Positions 51,209-61,682 of a DNA stretch of 64,000 nucleotides are shown piece by piece. Under the pieces are notes generated by a model. The model saw only the letters and a program-made list of their open reading frames with translations, did no database searches and was not told where the DNA came from. Source of the stretch: Rhynchopus sp. YZ270_cl-10 (Eukaryota; Euglenozoa; Diplonemea; Diplonemida; Diplonemidae); assembly GCA_964035575.1 (NCBI GenBank), contig OZ037931.1, forward strand, positions 939,567-1,003,566, written 5' to 3'. Each line of letters starts with the position of its first letter. Position 1 is the first letter of the stretch. Made by a program: the position numbers and the translations under genes.

Positions 51209-51248
51209 AAAAAAAAAAAAAAAAAAAAACTCAAAAAATCCGCCTTTT

Positions 51249-51969
51249 ATTCCACCCTCAAAATCCCACACCCGGATTTTCCGGTGTGGCCACACCGGCA
51301 CACTGGCATAATATAGTTCCCTGTTGTGAAGGAAGGAGTGTCAGTACCATGCAAACAACTAGCCAATTGATAAAGAAGCAAATTTAAAAGGAAAAAATAA
51401 ACAACCGCTCAGTGCTCACGCAGCTTGATCTCACCCAGCACTGAGCGAGAGGCGGGGGGGTTTTTTGCCGTCCAATCCATCCCCCCCCGAAACAATTTTT
51501 ACAGCGTCCATTTTTTTTGTTCATTACTCCCAGCAACACTTCCCACTCCACTCTCCCCCCCCATCCCAGCATTTTTTTTGCCCACTGGAAAGTACAAAAT
51601 ATATTTGAAAAAAAAAAGGAAATTCTTTTTCATCCTCTTCTCTCAACCATCCTTAAGGCTTTTTTTTTTGGACTCTATTTCACTAGCACATTCACTCCTC
51701 TCACAAAGTTATCTTGCTTTTTTTTTTTTGTTCACACCCAGCATATATGCATCTTTCAAGCTTCCTCCCTCCCCTCCCCTCCCACACAACATAACACCAC
51801 ATCACATTGTGGGCTATACTCCGTTCAGGCGTTACCCACTCTAAATTCGTTGTCATACACAGAGCACACCACATAACACACAAAGAGCCATATTCTGCGC
51901 AAGAATTACCCTCCCACTACATTAAAACCACACAACACCACACCACACCACAAGGCGTACGGAGGGATC
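51249..51969. other. Spacer before CFAP57
   Basis: It holds an 18-bp perfect palindrome CCGGTGTGGCCACACCGG (51281-51298), T/C-rich low complexity and a family R repeat (51890-51930). The CAG at 51826-51828 is a possible acceptor. Confidence 0.55.
51890..51930 (+). repeat. Family R repeat upstream of CFAP57
   Basis: GAGCCATATTCTGCGCAAGA and ATTACCCTCCCACTACATTA match the intron copy at 18519-18560. Confidence 0.65.
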
Positions 51970-54900
51970 ATGCAAAATGACTTCGCGATGACGTCAAGAC
52001 GACATGTGTTCGGAGTCAAATCCGATGTGAAAGACAACGTCCACTACATAGACGACCAGACGGTGGCGTACCCAGTGGGGAAGACCTTCGTGATATACAA
52101 CCAAGCCACGAACACACAGAAGTTCATCATGGGGCAGGAGCGTGCCGAGGGCATCTCGGCCATGGCGCTCACACCCAACAAGAAGTACATCGCCGTGGCC
52201 ACGTGTGGCGACTCGCCTTCCATCGAAATCTTCGACACCACAACCCGCAAGCGTCGCAAGACCCTCAACCTGCAGGACCTCGGGTCCAGAGAGTTTGCAT
52301 GCATGTCTTTTTCGTCAGACTGCCGCCACCTCGTGACACAAGGGGGTGCACCAGAGTGGAATTTAGTCTTCTGGACGTGGGATAGACTGAAATCTCTTGC
52401 CATGCTGAGCACCGCACCCGACAGGGAAGGCGCCAAGGCCGACAGAGGCTATGTGTCGTGCTGCACCAACAACCCAACCGATCCGTACCACATCTGCGTC
52501 TCCGGGAACGGTGTCTTCAGGTTCTTTAAGTTCGCTGACGGACAGATCAAGCCCACACCCGGAGGCATGGGCAAGCGCGACCCGCAGAACATCTTATGCC
52601 ATAGGTGGCTGAAGGACGGCGAGAGGATCATCGCCTCAACGGAGACGGGCGATCTGCTGCTCATTGAGAACTGCGAGTTTAAGTGCGTTCTGCCGCTGTC
52701 ACCGTCGGACGGTCTTTCTATTGAGGTGATTGCGACGTGGTCGAAGGGGTTTGTGTGTGGCGGAGATATGGGGCTGATCCATGTGTACGAACAGTCTGAT
52801 GAGAAGGAGATGTACCGCAAGGTCAAAACAGTGAAGGTCGACCCAAAGCGCGACTCCGACTGTGGTGTGGAGGGCGACCCGATCATCAAGAGCCTGTCGC
52901 TCTCGCAGCAGGAGGACTTCCTTGCAATCTCAACCTCGAACGGACCCAACTCAACCTTCGGGCAGCTCTACGTACTCAACATCTCGGTCGAAACGTCAAA
53001 GGCTGATGCCATGCAGCCAGAGTACCTCATCTCCCCCTTCCACACAGGCGCCATCACCGGCATTGACACCTGCATACGAAAGCCCCTCGTCGCCACCTGC
53101 AGCAAAGACCACACCGTCAGGATCTGGAACTACGTCGAGCACACCCTGGAGATATGCAAATCCTTCCCCGTGGAGGCCATCTCGATTGCGATGCACCCCT
53201 CAGGGCTGCACATCCTTGTCGGGTTTGCGGACAAGCTGCGTTTTATGAATCTCTACGGTGACGACATCAAGGAGTTCAAGAGTTTCAACATCAGGTCCTG
53301 CCCGGAGTGCAAATTTTCCCATGGTGGCCAATACTTCGCCGCTGTTCACGGGCAGGTCATCCAACTGTACAGCACATACACCTGCGAGCCTATCGCGCCT
53401 TTGAGAGGCCCCACCGGGAAGATCAGATGTCTCTACTGGCTGCCCCCTGACGACACGCGCTTGCTGAGTGCCGGGCACGACGGTGCGGTGTACGACTGGA
53501 ACGTGAAGGAGGGGCGCAAAGAGGGCGACCACATCATGAAGAGCGTGCAGTACACTTCTGTTGCCTCGAATGGGAGCCACCCTTCTGGCCTGCTCTGGGC
53601 CGTCGGGAACGACCGGAAGCTGCGTGAGATGGAGATGGGCGCGCTCAACGTTGTGAATGAGTGGGAGGTCGGCGACTTCCCGCTCCTCAGCCTTGCCTAT
53701 ACAACGAACCACAAACTTCTTCTGGCGGGGGCGGAGGACGGCAGCATCAAAGTCATCAGCACACCTGTACAGAACGGCCTCCACCAGGCAGAGCACACAG
53801 TCGCGCACTCAGCACCAATCAACAAGATTTGCATCACCTTCGACGAGACTGTTATGTTCTCTGTCGGCGACGACGGCTGCCTCTGGATGTTCGACTTCAA
53901 GGAGAAGGACGGCCGCGGCCCCTCCAAGCGTGAGGTCACCTACGCAGAGGAGATCCTCATCAGCAAGGCCGACCTTGAGGAGAAGAACACCTGGATCCAG
54001 GACCTCAAGCAGAAGGTCGACGAACTCAAGATCGAGATGGACTACCTCGCTCGCAAGCGCGACATCAAACACGAGGAGAAGATCAAGGAGATGCAGGACC
54101 AGTTCAAAGAGGACTCCGAGAAGGAGTGGGCAAAGTTCGAGGCGCTGCTCAGCCTCAAACAGGAACAGGAGCTTGCCTTCACCGAAATCCGCAAGGAAAC
54201 CAGCGAGAAGCACAGACGAGAGATCAGCAAACTCGAATCCGAATACCAGGCTCGAATCCAAGCTGCCGAAGAGCTCAAGATCAAACTCCAGAGAACCCTG
54301 GGCGACCAGAAGAACTCCTTCGAGGACCAGGTCCGCTCCGGTGACACACTTCTCGACAAGACCAGAAAGGACATGAACGAGAACTTCCTGGAGGCACTGA
54401 ACATCGAGAAGGAAGCATGCGAGACACTACGCACGAACGAACGCGACCTCATAAAGGAACACAAAGAGATCCGCTCGCAGCTCGAGAAGGACACCGACGA
54501 CGAGATTGAGGAAATCAAGGAGCGCTACGAGAAGCGTCTCTCCACAGAACGCGACCACTACCTGCAGCTCAAGGGGGAGAACGGCATTATGCGGAAGAAG
54601 TTCACCACTCTCAAAAAGGAAATCAAAGACAAAAACGAAGAAATCACGCAGCTAATGGACACTCTACAGCTCCTTGGCCATCGCATCAGCAGAATAGAGC
54701 TCGACATCGAAAGCCTGAAAGCAGAGATCAAAGAAAGAGATGAGACCATCGGCGACAAAGAAAAGCGCATCTACGACCTCAAGAAGAAGAACCAGGAGCT
54801 TGAGAAGTTCAAATTTGTTCTGGACTTTAAAATCCGCGAGCTGAAAAGCCAGATCGAGCCTCGTCAGGATGAGATCGCTGCCGCGAAACAGAAGATCAAA

Positions 54901-55623
54901 GATATGGACAACGACCTGGAGAAGTACCACCAGAACAACCTTTCGCTGTACGAAGCCATTGACGAGCTGAAGAAGAAGATTGAAGTACAGCAGAAGGAGA
55001 TCCACAAATACACCAACAGACTGAAGGACTCGGAGACCTACAAGAACCGGGTACGGACGGACCTCTCGGAGTTAGTTCAAAAGATCCAGGAGCCGAGGAA
55101 GCTGAGCCTTGCGATTTCAAACCTTTACAAAAAGCACGTAAAAAGCGTAGTCTCTAAGGCACCCCAAGGGGACGAAGGGCTTCACACAGAGTACAACAGA
55201 CAGAAGGAGTTTTTGAGTCGTACCGTGGAGTCACTGAAGAAGAAGCTCATCAAGGACAACGACGGACACAAAGGAGATGCAACACGTATCATGAACGAGA
55301 ACGTGCAGCTCATCCGTGAGATCAACGACCTGCGCAAGGAGATCCGCTCTATCAAGGTGAATACCTCTCAGGACAAAACGTCGAGCAAAGGGTCCGCCTT
55401 CAACTCATCAGGTGGACACTCGCAGACTATGGAGCAGGTGCAAAAGGAGATGGAAATGCAGAAGCACGAACTCGAGCGACTCAAGCAAAAGATCGTTGAA
55501 GCAGAGGCCCTCATCGAACAGCGCAGGCCAGACTCAAGAGGGCTCCCAGCCCTCGAGGGGACAGGAAATACTACAGGCAGCAGCGACAACGGTCACCAGC
55601 CAAGCCCGCCAAAATCCATCTAA
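51970..55623 (+). CDS. CFAP57: CFAP57 (WDR65)-like axonemal WD40/coiled-coil protein
   Basis: One exon of 1217 residues, close to the roughly 1250 usual for CFAP57. Residues 10-650 form WD40 repeats arranged as two propellers, for example EGISAMALTPNKKYIAVATC, HTGAITGIDTCIRKPLVATC with SKDHTVRIWNY, and GKIRCLYWLPPDDTRLLSAG. The opening (RHVFGVKSDVKDNVHYIDDQ, VAYPVGKTFVIYN) is characteristic of the family. Residues 685-1150 are a long coiled coil rich in Glu/Lys. The tail is Ser/Pro-rich. CFAP57 is a component of inner dynein arms in motile cilia and helps attach a subset of them to the axoneme. Its presence argues that this organism is flagellated. The ATG at 51970 is followed by a second in-frame Met at codon 7; either could be used. 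Confidence 0.93.
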   Translation: MQNDFAMTSRRHVFGVKSDVKDNVHYIDDQTVAYPVGKTFVIYNQATNTQKFIMGQERAEGISAMALTPNKKYIAVATCGDSPSIEIFDTTTRKRRKTLNLQDLGSREFACMSFSSDCRHLVTQGGAPEWNLVFWTWDRLKSLAMLSTAPDREGAKADRGYVSCCTNNPTDPYHICVSGNGVFRFFKFADGQIKPTPGGMGKRDPQNILCHRWLKDGERIIASTETGDLLLIENCEFKCVLPLSPSDGLSIEVIATWSKGFVCGGDMGLIHVYEQSDEKEMYRKVKTVKVDPKRDSDCGVEGDPIIKSLSLSQQEDFLAISTSNGPNSTFGQLYVLNISVETSKADAMQPEYLISPFHTGAITGIDTCIRKPLVATCSKDHTVRIWNYVEHTLEICKSFPVEAISIAMHPSGLHILVGFADKLRFMNLYGDDIKEFKSFNIRSCPECKFSHGGQYFAAVHGQVIQLYSTYTCEPIAPLRGPTGKIRCLYWLPPDDTRLLSAGHDGAVYDWNVKEGRKEGDHIMKSVQYTSVASNGSHPSGLLWAVGNDRKLREMEMGALNVVNEWEVGDFPLLSLAYTTNHKLLLAGAEDGSIKVISTPVQNGLHQAEHTVAHSAPINKICITFDETVMFSVGDDGCLWMFDFKEKDGRGPSKREVTYAEEILISKADLEEKNTWIQDLKQKVDELKIEMDYLARKRDIKHEEKIKEMQDQFKEDSEKEWAKFEALLSLKQEQELAFTEIRKETSEKHRREISKLESEYQARIQAAEELKIKLQRTLGDQKNSFEDQVRSGDTLLDKTRKDMNENFLEALNIEKEACETLRTNERDLIKEHKEIRSQLEKDTDDEIEEIKERYEKRLSTERDHYLQLKGENGIMRKKFTTLKKEIKDKNEEITQLMDTLQLLGHRISRIELDIESLKAEIKERDETIGDKEKRIYDLKKKNQELEKFKFVLDFKIRELKSQIEPRQDEIAAAKQKIKDMDNDLEKYHQNNLSLYEAIDELKKKIEVQQKEIHKYTNRLKDSETYKNRVRTDLSELVQKIQEPRKLSLAISNLYKKHVKSVVSKAPQGDEGLHTEYNRQKEFLSRTVESLKKKLIKDNDGHKGDATRIMNENVQLIREINDLRKEIRSIKVNTSQDKTSSKGSAFNSSGGHSQTMEQVQKEMEMQKHELERLKQKIVEAEALIEQRRPDSRGLPALEGTGNTTGSSDNGHQPSPPKSI

Positions 55624-56142
55624 AGGGGGGGGTTCTTTGTTTTGTCGTTGCAAACGTTTCCAACGGGGGGGCTGAGGCTTGCGGGGTTAGGTCCTGGAGA
55701 TAACCCATAAAGATGTGTGTGCACGAGAGGCACATTCATCTTTCAAGTTTTCCTTTACTATTGTTTGGTACACTTGTCAGGAGAGGGCTTTGTATTCCAA
55801 GTTCAAATTATTATTATTTCGTTTGCTACGAGCGACACCTTTCCAGGTGTTTTCGCATTTTTGAGAATTTTGGTATTTGAATTTTGGTATTTTTTTGGGC
55901 TCAGGCACGCAGTGTATATAGAACTGTGAATAAGAGAAAACCGACGAAGGAGCTTTTTTTTAGCGGAAATTGTTTTCTTTCTCCCAACAAAAAAAAAAAA
56001 AAAACACTTGACAGAGAGTTTTTGAAGTAAGGAAAGAAGATGTAAAAAAAACCGAAGATGGCAATGCATGAGAACATAGTAACATGCAACAAATAAGGAG
56101 GCCGTTGCTTGAGCAGGAGGGCGCCAATAAAGGAAAAAATAG

Positions 56143-56195
56143 TGGAGCACACTCTAGGGTGGCTAGACTATTACAACCAAGTTTTCAAAAAACAA
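56143..56195 (+). repeat. Family S SINE body
   Basis: AATAGTGGAGCACACTCTAG, GGTGGCTAGACTATTACAAC and CAAGTTTTCAAAA. The LINE-like tail is absent. Confidence 0.6.
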
Positions 56196-57020
56196 GAGGA
56201 AGAAAGAAGAAATAAAAAAAGAAAGACACTAACACGCTAAAACACGAGAAAAAGGAGGATCGTTTTGTTTCTCCCCTTTGAAAATTACACTCTCAGACAG
56301 CGTTTCGTTTATGCATCCCCTCCCCCTCTGCCCCCACCCACATTTCTGTCAAGTTCATTTTTTTCTCTTTTGTCCCCTAAATCTTTTTAGTTTTTCATCA
56401 GGAAAGAAAGCTCCTCCCCATCCCCCTCAAAAGGTTCTATTTTTTTTTATTACGCACACGACTTTGTGAGCGGAAAATGTGTCAATGTCGGTTCACTAGC
56501 TAGCTTTCCACGAATACCCACGCCATTCAGTACAGTGTCTTGTACATTCGACACCTTCTCGGTGGTACTGAAGTTTCACTACTGCACACCGCGGGCAGTT
56601 GCTGTTAGGAGCCCATTGCCTGTACCTCTGTCAATGAGAGGCGGGGTTCTTCGGGGGTATCTTCCTGAACACTTCTTGGAGGGAGGTGGCGAGGGCGGGG
56701 TTCTTCTTGTTGATGGTGACGGCAGTCACCTTCTCTGTATGAGACTCCTGAGGGAGCTCAACTCCACGCTTACCCCTTCTTTTTTTTGCATGAAGCTCAT
56801 GCAGAATGCCGAGAGAACATCCTCCACTCTTCGCAACCTTCTTTGCCCTTTGGGGAGCCGTTGTCGTCTGCCTTACGCTTGCCAGCATGTTTCTTTGCTT
56901 TTGGCCCGCGAGCGGGTGTAGATGATATACCCGCTTTAATACCCGCTATTTAACACCCACTAGCCCGGATGAAGTCCACCGTGCTCACCCCAACCGAGCC
57001 TCCAAAGAAAAGATGTTGTT

Positions 57021-57084
57021 GTGTGGCTGAATGGGTGAAAAAGTGCGCAAAAAGTGCGAATCATCCCCCCCCTTCAGCCACACC
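57021..57084. repeat. Foldback repeat, inverse copy of 14945-15004
   Basis: GTGTGGCTGAATGGGTG at the left pairs imperfectly with CCCCCTTCAGCCACACC at the right. Confidence 0.65.
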
Positions 57085-57134
57085 ATGTTTCCCAGTATGT
57101 TACCATTTCATCATTAGTTGCATAAGAAAAATGA

Positions 57135-57205
57135 CAGTGGAGATTTGCACAACCGTGGCAACACAACCGAGGCAACTACACTACTCCAACACTTTATCAA
57201 AAAAA
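57135..57205 (+). repeat. Family E repeat, copy 3
   Basis: AGTGGAGATTTGCACAACCG, TGGCAACACAACCGAGGCAA and CTACACTACTCCAACACTTT. Confidence 0.7.
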
Positions 57206-57474
57206 CATACACCACATGGTTTCTTATACCCCCAACACAACCTAACCAGACATAGACACAATACACCCCCCTTTTTCTTTTTTTTTTTTGGCGTTTTTCT
57301 CAGTTTTTTTGCTCCCCCTTTTTTTTTTTCTTGAGTTACACTAAAAACACCTGCTCTTTCTTCCCCTCTTCTCACAACCCTTTTTTCTACACCGCCAAAA
57401 AACCCCCCCTTCTCCCTCTCCCCCTCTCCCACACTCTCCCTTCTTCTTCTTCTCTTTTCTCTTCTCTCCTTACA

Positions 57475-58047
57475 ATGGAGATGCTTGCCGAGATGGAGGG
57501 GACTGAGGAGGATTTGAAGGGTTTGAACCATGCAGAGCACAACCCCGAAGATGACATGCACACTGACGAATGGATGTACGAGCTTAAGCACCGTAAAAGC
57601 TGGACCACCGGGAAATATGTCCCAAGCGACGATTCCTGGAAGCCAAAGAAGGAGCTCCTCACCGATTCTCAGGTTCAAATTGTGAAGACAACGTGGGAAG
57701 GGCTGGACGCGCTGTCATTCGGAAAGACGCTTCACGGAGCGATTGCGATTGAAAAACCCTCTGAGGTGACGGATCCGTTGGACGTCACAGAACAGTCCCA
57801 GCAGATCGCCTCCATCCTGAGCACAACAGTCAACAACATTGACGATCCTTCCAAACTTCCGACAGCAGAGCTCCAAAAGCTGTCCAAGGCCTATGACATC
57901 AGCGGGGCAGAAATCGTCACCGTTTTCGCCGAACATGCCCTACAGTGCCTTGGTAGTCTGATCAATCCGTTCACTCCGACTACACAGACAGCCTGGAAGA
58001 ACACCATCAACCTGCTTATCAGCACCTCGCTGGAAAGTGCGAAATGA
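57475..58047 (+). CDS. Globin-fold protein lacking the proximal histidine
   Basis: One exon of 190 residues from the ATG at 57475. An acidic N-terminal extension of about 60 residues precedes a globin A helix (LLTDSQVQIVKTTWEGL, compare the usual L(T/S)..Q...V...W). The E helix region VTEQSQQIASILSTTVNNID, the F region LQKLSKAYDISGAEI, and the G/H helices ending INPFTPTTQTAWKNTINLLI line up with cytoglobin-like sequences. At the proximal F8 position, where a globin has GKAH, this protein has SKAY with Tyr140; the distal E7 position is Gln107. The B-to-CD part is about 15 residues short and lacks the CD1 Phe. It may bind haem through Tyr, bind something else, or be haem-free. A strong pyrimidine tract ending TTCTCAG at 57303 precedes the gene. 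Confidence 0.8.
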   Translation: MEMLAEMEGTEEDLKGLNHAEHNPEDDMHTDEWMYELKHRKSWTTGKYVPSDDSWKPKKELLTDSQVQIVKTTWEGLDALSFGKTLHGAIAIEKPSEVTDPLDVTEQSQQIASILSTTVNNIDDPSKLPTAELQKLSKAYDISGAEIVTVFAEHALQCLGSLINPFTPTTQTAWKNTINLLISTSLESAK

Positions 58048-58520
58048 TGATAATTTTTTTTTTTGGGGGATGGGGGAAAAAATGAGTTTTGCAAAAATAA
58101 AATAAAATGCACGCAAACCATTCCAATTAATGTTTTTTGAAGAAGGGTGGTAATTTTGGTGTACGTATTTTTTTTAAAAAAAAAACTTTTCAAAAACATT
58201 ACACATGGGATGGTGGGGGGAGGCTTGGAATCAATGAAGTGGTCATTGCAAAAAAAAAAAAAAGAAAACGGTGTTTTTTTTGCATGGTGACGAGGGTCAT
58301 CTTATAAACTTTTCTATTTCTTAATGGTTGGCAAGATGCCTACTGACCATCTGGCCAACCTCTTCTTTATGTAAGAGGCACATTTTCATTTTTTCAAGTT
58401 TTTTTTTTGTATACCGTTTTTACAACTTACCATGCCCCCCCCTCTGATGCGCCACCCCACCGCTTATTCATTATAGTCAAGACTGTGTAGTGGGGGCTCA
58501 TTTTAAGCTTTCCCAAAACC

Positions 58521-58560
58521 ATAATTGTGGCCATTCTTTATAGAATAGGGACACAATTAT
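58521..58560. repeat. 40-bp hairpin
   Basis: ATAATTGTG and CCATTCT pair with AGAAT.GG and CACAATTAT around a 4-base loop. Confidence 0.55.
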
Positions 58561-58750
58561 TTTCCGCTTCCCCGCACACACACACACACACGCACCTCCC
58601 CACAAAAAAGAAATTTATTTCTTTTCCTTATTACTCTAAAGACCCCCCTCCCCACCTTACGAATATACCGCACCCTTTTCTCTAGTATCAGGGAGGGTTT
58701 TAAATGTTCTTGGTTCACACACGACCAAAAACAGGCTTTTTTTTTGTATC

Positions 58751-58876
58751 AGATGTAAACCACGAAATGGATGTAGGACTGCATGGTTTGGGGATGGGGG
58801 GGGGTCCCGGGGTCCGTAGTATATGTACCAAAAGGTGCAACTGTACACGAGAGGGCTTTTTTGTATTTCAAGTCAA
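58751..58876 (+). repeat. Family C SINE-like repeat, full copy
   Basis: GATGTAAACCACGAAATGGA, TGTAGGACTGCATGGTTTGG and ACACGAGAGGGCTTTTTTGT in order. Confidence 0.7.
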
Positions 58877-59423
58877 CTTTTTGTTGTGAAACAGACGACA
58901 AAAAACCTTACTCGCACGTTTTTGTTTTAATGCTGGTGGAAAACTCCATCTTCCGATTGAAAATAATATCTTAATCATTAATGTGCATAGTGTTCGCAGT
59001 GGTACGTCTTTGGATGCCATAAAAAGATAGAAAAGATGTGGGGTGCCTTGTGTTCACATAGGAAGGTGTAATCGTCGTATCCTTAAAGTCATATTTTTCT
59101 TGGAGATTAAAAAAAAAATAACGGCGTTTTGCTATTTTTCTACACAATGCTATCAAAAAAAGCCCTGTGTTACTTTGTTCCCCCCCAGTGCATGCACGTG
59201 GTGTTATTTATGAATTCAGCAATACCTGTATTCCGATGAGTTTTGCGTGGATGGGTTCGGCACGAGCCTGCACCATGCAAAAGACAGGTGTTTCTTGGTT
59301 GTATTTTTCCCTCCCTTTCCTCCATATTTTACCCCCCCTTTGAGAAAGGTTTCCCACTGTTGTGGGGCTGTTGCGACAACACGCTCCCGTGTTTCCCACC
59401 CACCCGCCCATACCATCCCACAC

Positions 59424-59660
59424 ACGACGGTGAAGTAAATGACTATTGACGTGTGGTTTTACTTACCATCATGATGTAAACCACAAAATGGATTGTAGGA
59501 CTGCATGGTTGGGGGGTCCAACCCACGGTACAGCCGGTCATGTACCAAGGTACACTGTTCACGAGAGGGATTTTGTATTTCAAGTCAATTTTACTTTTTT
59601 TGGGGTTCACAGTTGGGCTTAACCCCTCACACAGTCAAAACTCATTTACTTCAGCGTCGT
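59424..59660. mobile_element. Inverted-repeat element containing a family C copy
   Basis: ACGACGGTGAAGTAAATGA at the left and TCATTTACTTCAGCGTCGT at the right are inverse complements with one difference. They resemble the ends at 13521-13692. A family C copy (59472-59588) lies inside. Confidence 0.6.
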
Positions 59661-59884
59661 GCAAAGGACACTGAGCCATGCAATGGAGACTCACACACAG
59701 CACACACCCCCTCTTCTTTTTCCTCAATTTCGCTTGTAGGGGGGTGTTCGTTCTTCGTACTGCTTCCCTTGGGACAAAGACGTACATACCCTGTGCAGCG
59801 TGTTTTGAGAGGCCCCCCCCTTTGTCCATTGCGAATGTTCCGTCCCGTCCCCTTGTGCCAGTTTTTTTTTGGTAACTAAGATAT

Positions 59885-60934
59885 GGCAGCGTCCGCGAAA
59901 GACCCCCCCCTAAAGCTAACATCCATGCTTATTGGTATTTCACTAATTAGAATTTTGGTATTTTATAAGATTTTTTTTTAAAATGAACTCAGAGTTAAGT
60001 TTCTGAGTTCATTTAAAAAAAAATCGGTGAAAAATTCCGAGTAGGTATTAATTTAAATAGGAAAAGCTATGTCAACAGCTATGTGTCCCCTTATTTTACC
60101 TGTAAATACTAAGGATATAGGAAGGAATTCACTAATATCTGTCTCTAAACCCATTATCAAAAAGGGGGGGGGAGGAAAGGGGGGTGGAGGCTTGTCGCCC
60201 CCTCCGAACACTCTAAATAGAGTGCGAAAGAGCTTCACGATCCGGGTCGTCTGCGGCGATGTCGACTTTCTCGCAGAAACCCCCCTTTTTTGAGTGACCC
60301 TATTGACCTCTGTGATGAGTCTCTCCAAGAGTTACAGACAATTGTCCTCCTGTTCCTCCTGTTCCTCCTCCGTCTCGCTCTCATTGTCCTCCTGGGGTGC
60401 CGGTGATGCAACTACAGGAGTAGTAAACGGCGGACACCCCTTTTCTCCTGGTGGTTCTCTTCTGCATATGGAGAGACATATGCTTCGAGCTCCACACCTC
60501 GCGCATCCAGCTCCTCGCGTCCCACCCTTTGCCCCCCTGCCAGTGAACCCCTGCATACACCTGCAGCTCGGCGAAGTTTTTTAGGCCTCGGAAAGGCCGG
60601 GTTTTCAGCTCCTGAGCGAATGCTTTGGCTGCTGATTCCATTTCCCCCTGTTGTGTTGTTCTGTGGGTGGTTATATGGGTGTTTGTGAGGATTTCCTTGT
60701 ATATCCTTAGTATTTACAGGTAAAATAAGGGGACACATAGCTGTTGACATAGCTTTTCCTATCTAAATTAATACCTACTCGGAATTTTTCACCGATTTTT
60801 TTTTAATGAACTCAGAAACTTAACTCTGAGTTCATTTTAAAAAAAAAATCTTATAAAATACCAAAATTTTAATTAGTGAAATACCAATAAGCATGGATGT
60901 TAGCTTTAGGGGGGGGTCTTTCGCGGACGCTCCC
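59885..60934. mobile_element. Non-autonomous DNA element with about 233-bp inverted repeats
   Basis: The ends begin GGCAGCGTCCGCGAAAGA (GGGAGCG... at the other end), flanked by ATAT on both sides. The arms (59885-60120 and about 60702-60934) are nearly identical, suggesting recent origin or gene conversion. Each arm holds a smaller hairpin, ATGAACTCAGA around TCTGAGTTCAT. The 580-bp centre has weak antisense coding character ending in a Glu-rich run (EDNESETEEEQEEQEDNC) but no recognisable transposase. Confidence 0.75.
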
Positions 60935-61682
60935 ATATCATTGATATTATTTGACCCATTTGTCAGGTGACGCGAGAAGTACTTCTCATCTTACAAAACC
61001 TTTTTTATATTTGGTGACTAAGCAATGAGAGGCTTAGGGTCATCTTATAATTTTATTTTTCTCCATCCATTTTCTTTTTAAGGTGCTTCTGGTGTGTGCA
61101 GAAGGGGGAGGTGGGTGAGGCATGTGAAGAGGAAGCGCAAGCTTGCAAATGTATGGTTTGCAATGCTGTGGGCGAGGGGCATGGGGACCTTTGCCCAGAA
61201 AGGCCTCTGTATAACATAAAAAGTAAAAAAAAGTAAAAAAAACAAAAGGAAGAAAAAAAGGAACGAACAGACACCATTTAATTTTCAAAACACATACATC
61301 CGGCGTTATATGTGAAGTGATATAACGTTGTAACGAAATACCATTTTTGTTATTTTTGTTAACGTTGTAACGTTTATCATTTGATATAACGCCTAATGCA
61401 TGTATGAAAACAAACAAAAAAATACAAAAAATAAAAACGCAAGCAAAACAAATAATAAAAAAACATACAAAAAAAAAAAATACAAAAAACAAAAAAAACA
61501 TAAAAAAACACACAAAAAAAACACAAAAAAAAGCAAACATAAAAAAAACACACAAAAAAAACAAGCAAAAACAATAAAACAAAAATTCCGGTTTCCGTTC
61601 CCCATTGTTTTTGTTCATTGCTATGTTGTTGGGCCATCTATGAACGGGATTGTTACGCCCCTCTTAGGCGTGGTGGTGTTGT

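Larger units (their letters stand above)
45966..51228 (+). mobile_element. Full-length LINE (non-LTR retrotransposon, APE-RT-RNaseH type)
   Basis: A 20-bp target duplication, ACTCAAAAAATCCGCCTTTT, stands at 45946-45965 and 51229-51248, with a poly(A) tail just before the right copy. The 5' UTR starts with about 17 copies of a 9-bp unit (GATTTCACA). ORF1 (46160-47380) and ORF2 (47386-50871) are open throughout. The 3' UTR (50872-51208) ends in the tail shared with SINEs. Domain order APE endonuclease, reverse transcriptase, RNase H, Cys/His finger fits the I/Ingi/R1 group. Perfect duplications and intact frames point to recent insertion. Confidence 0.93.
55624..57474. other. Spacer with repeats
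   Basis: It holds a family A copy (55711-55751) next to a family C tail (55768-55805), a family S body (56143-56195), a foldback (57021-57084) and a family E copy (57135-57205). A T-run ending TTCTCAG at 57303 is a possible splice acceptor for the globin-like gene. No gene is supported. Confidence 0.55.

Noticed and set aside
45966-51228. LTR retrotransposon or virus-like element
   Set aside because: No long terminal repeats, protease or integrase; APE endonuclease, poly(A) tail and a 20-bp target duplication mark a LINE.
57331-57474. N-terminal extension of the globin-like protein from a TTG
   Set aside because: The sequence is a pyrimidine-rich leader (Phe/Pro/Leu/Ser codons) with no ATG; the ATG at 57475 fits better.
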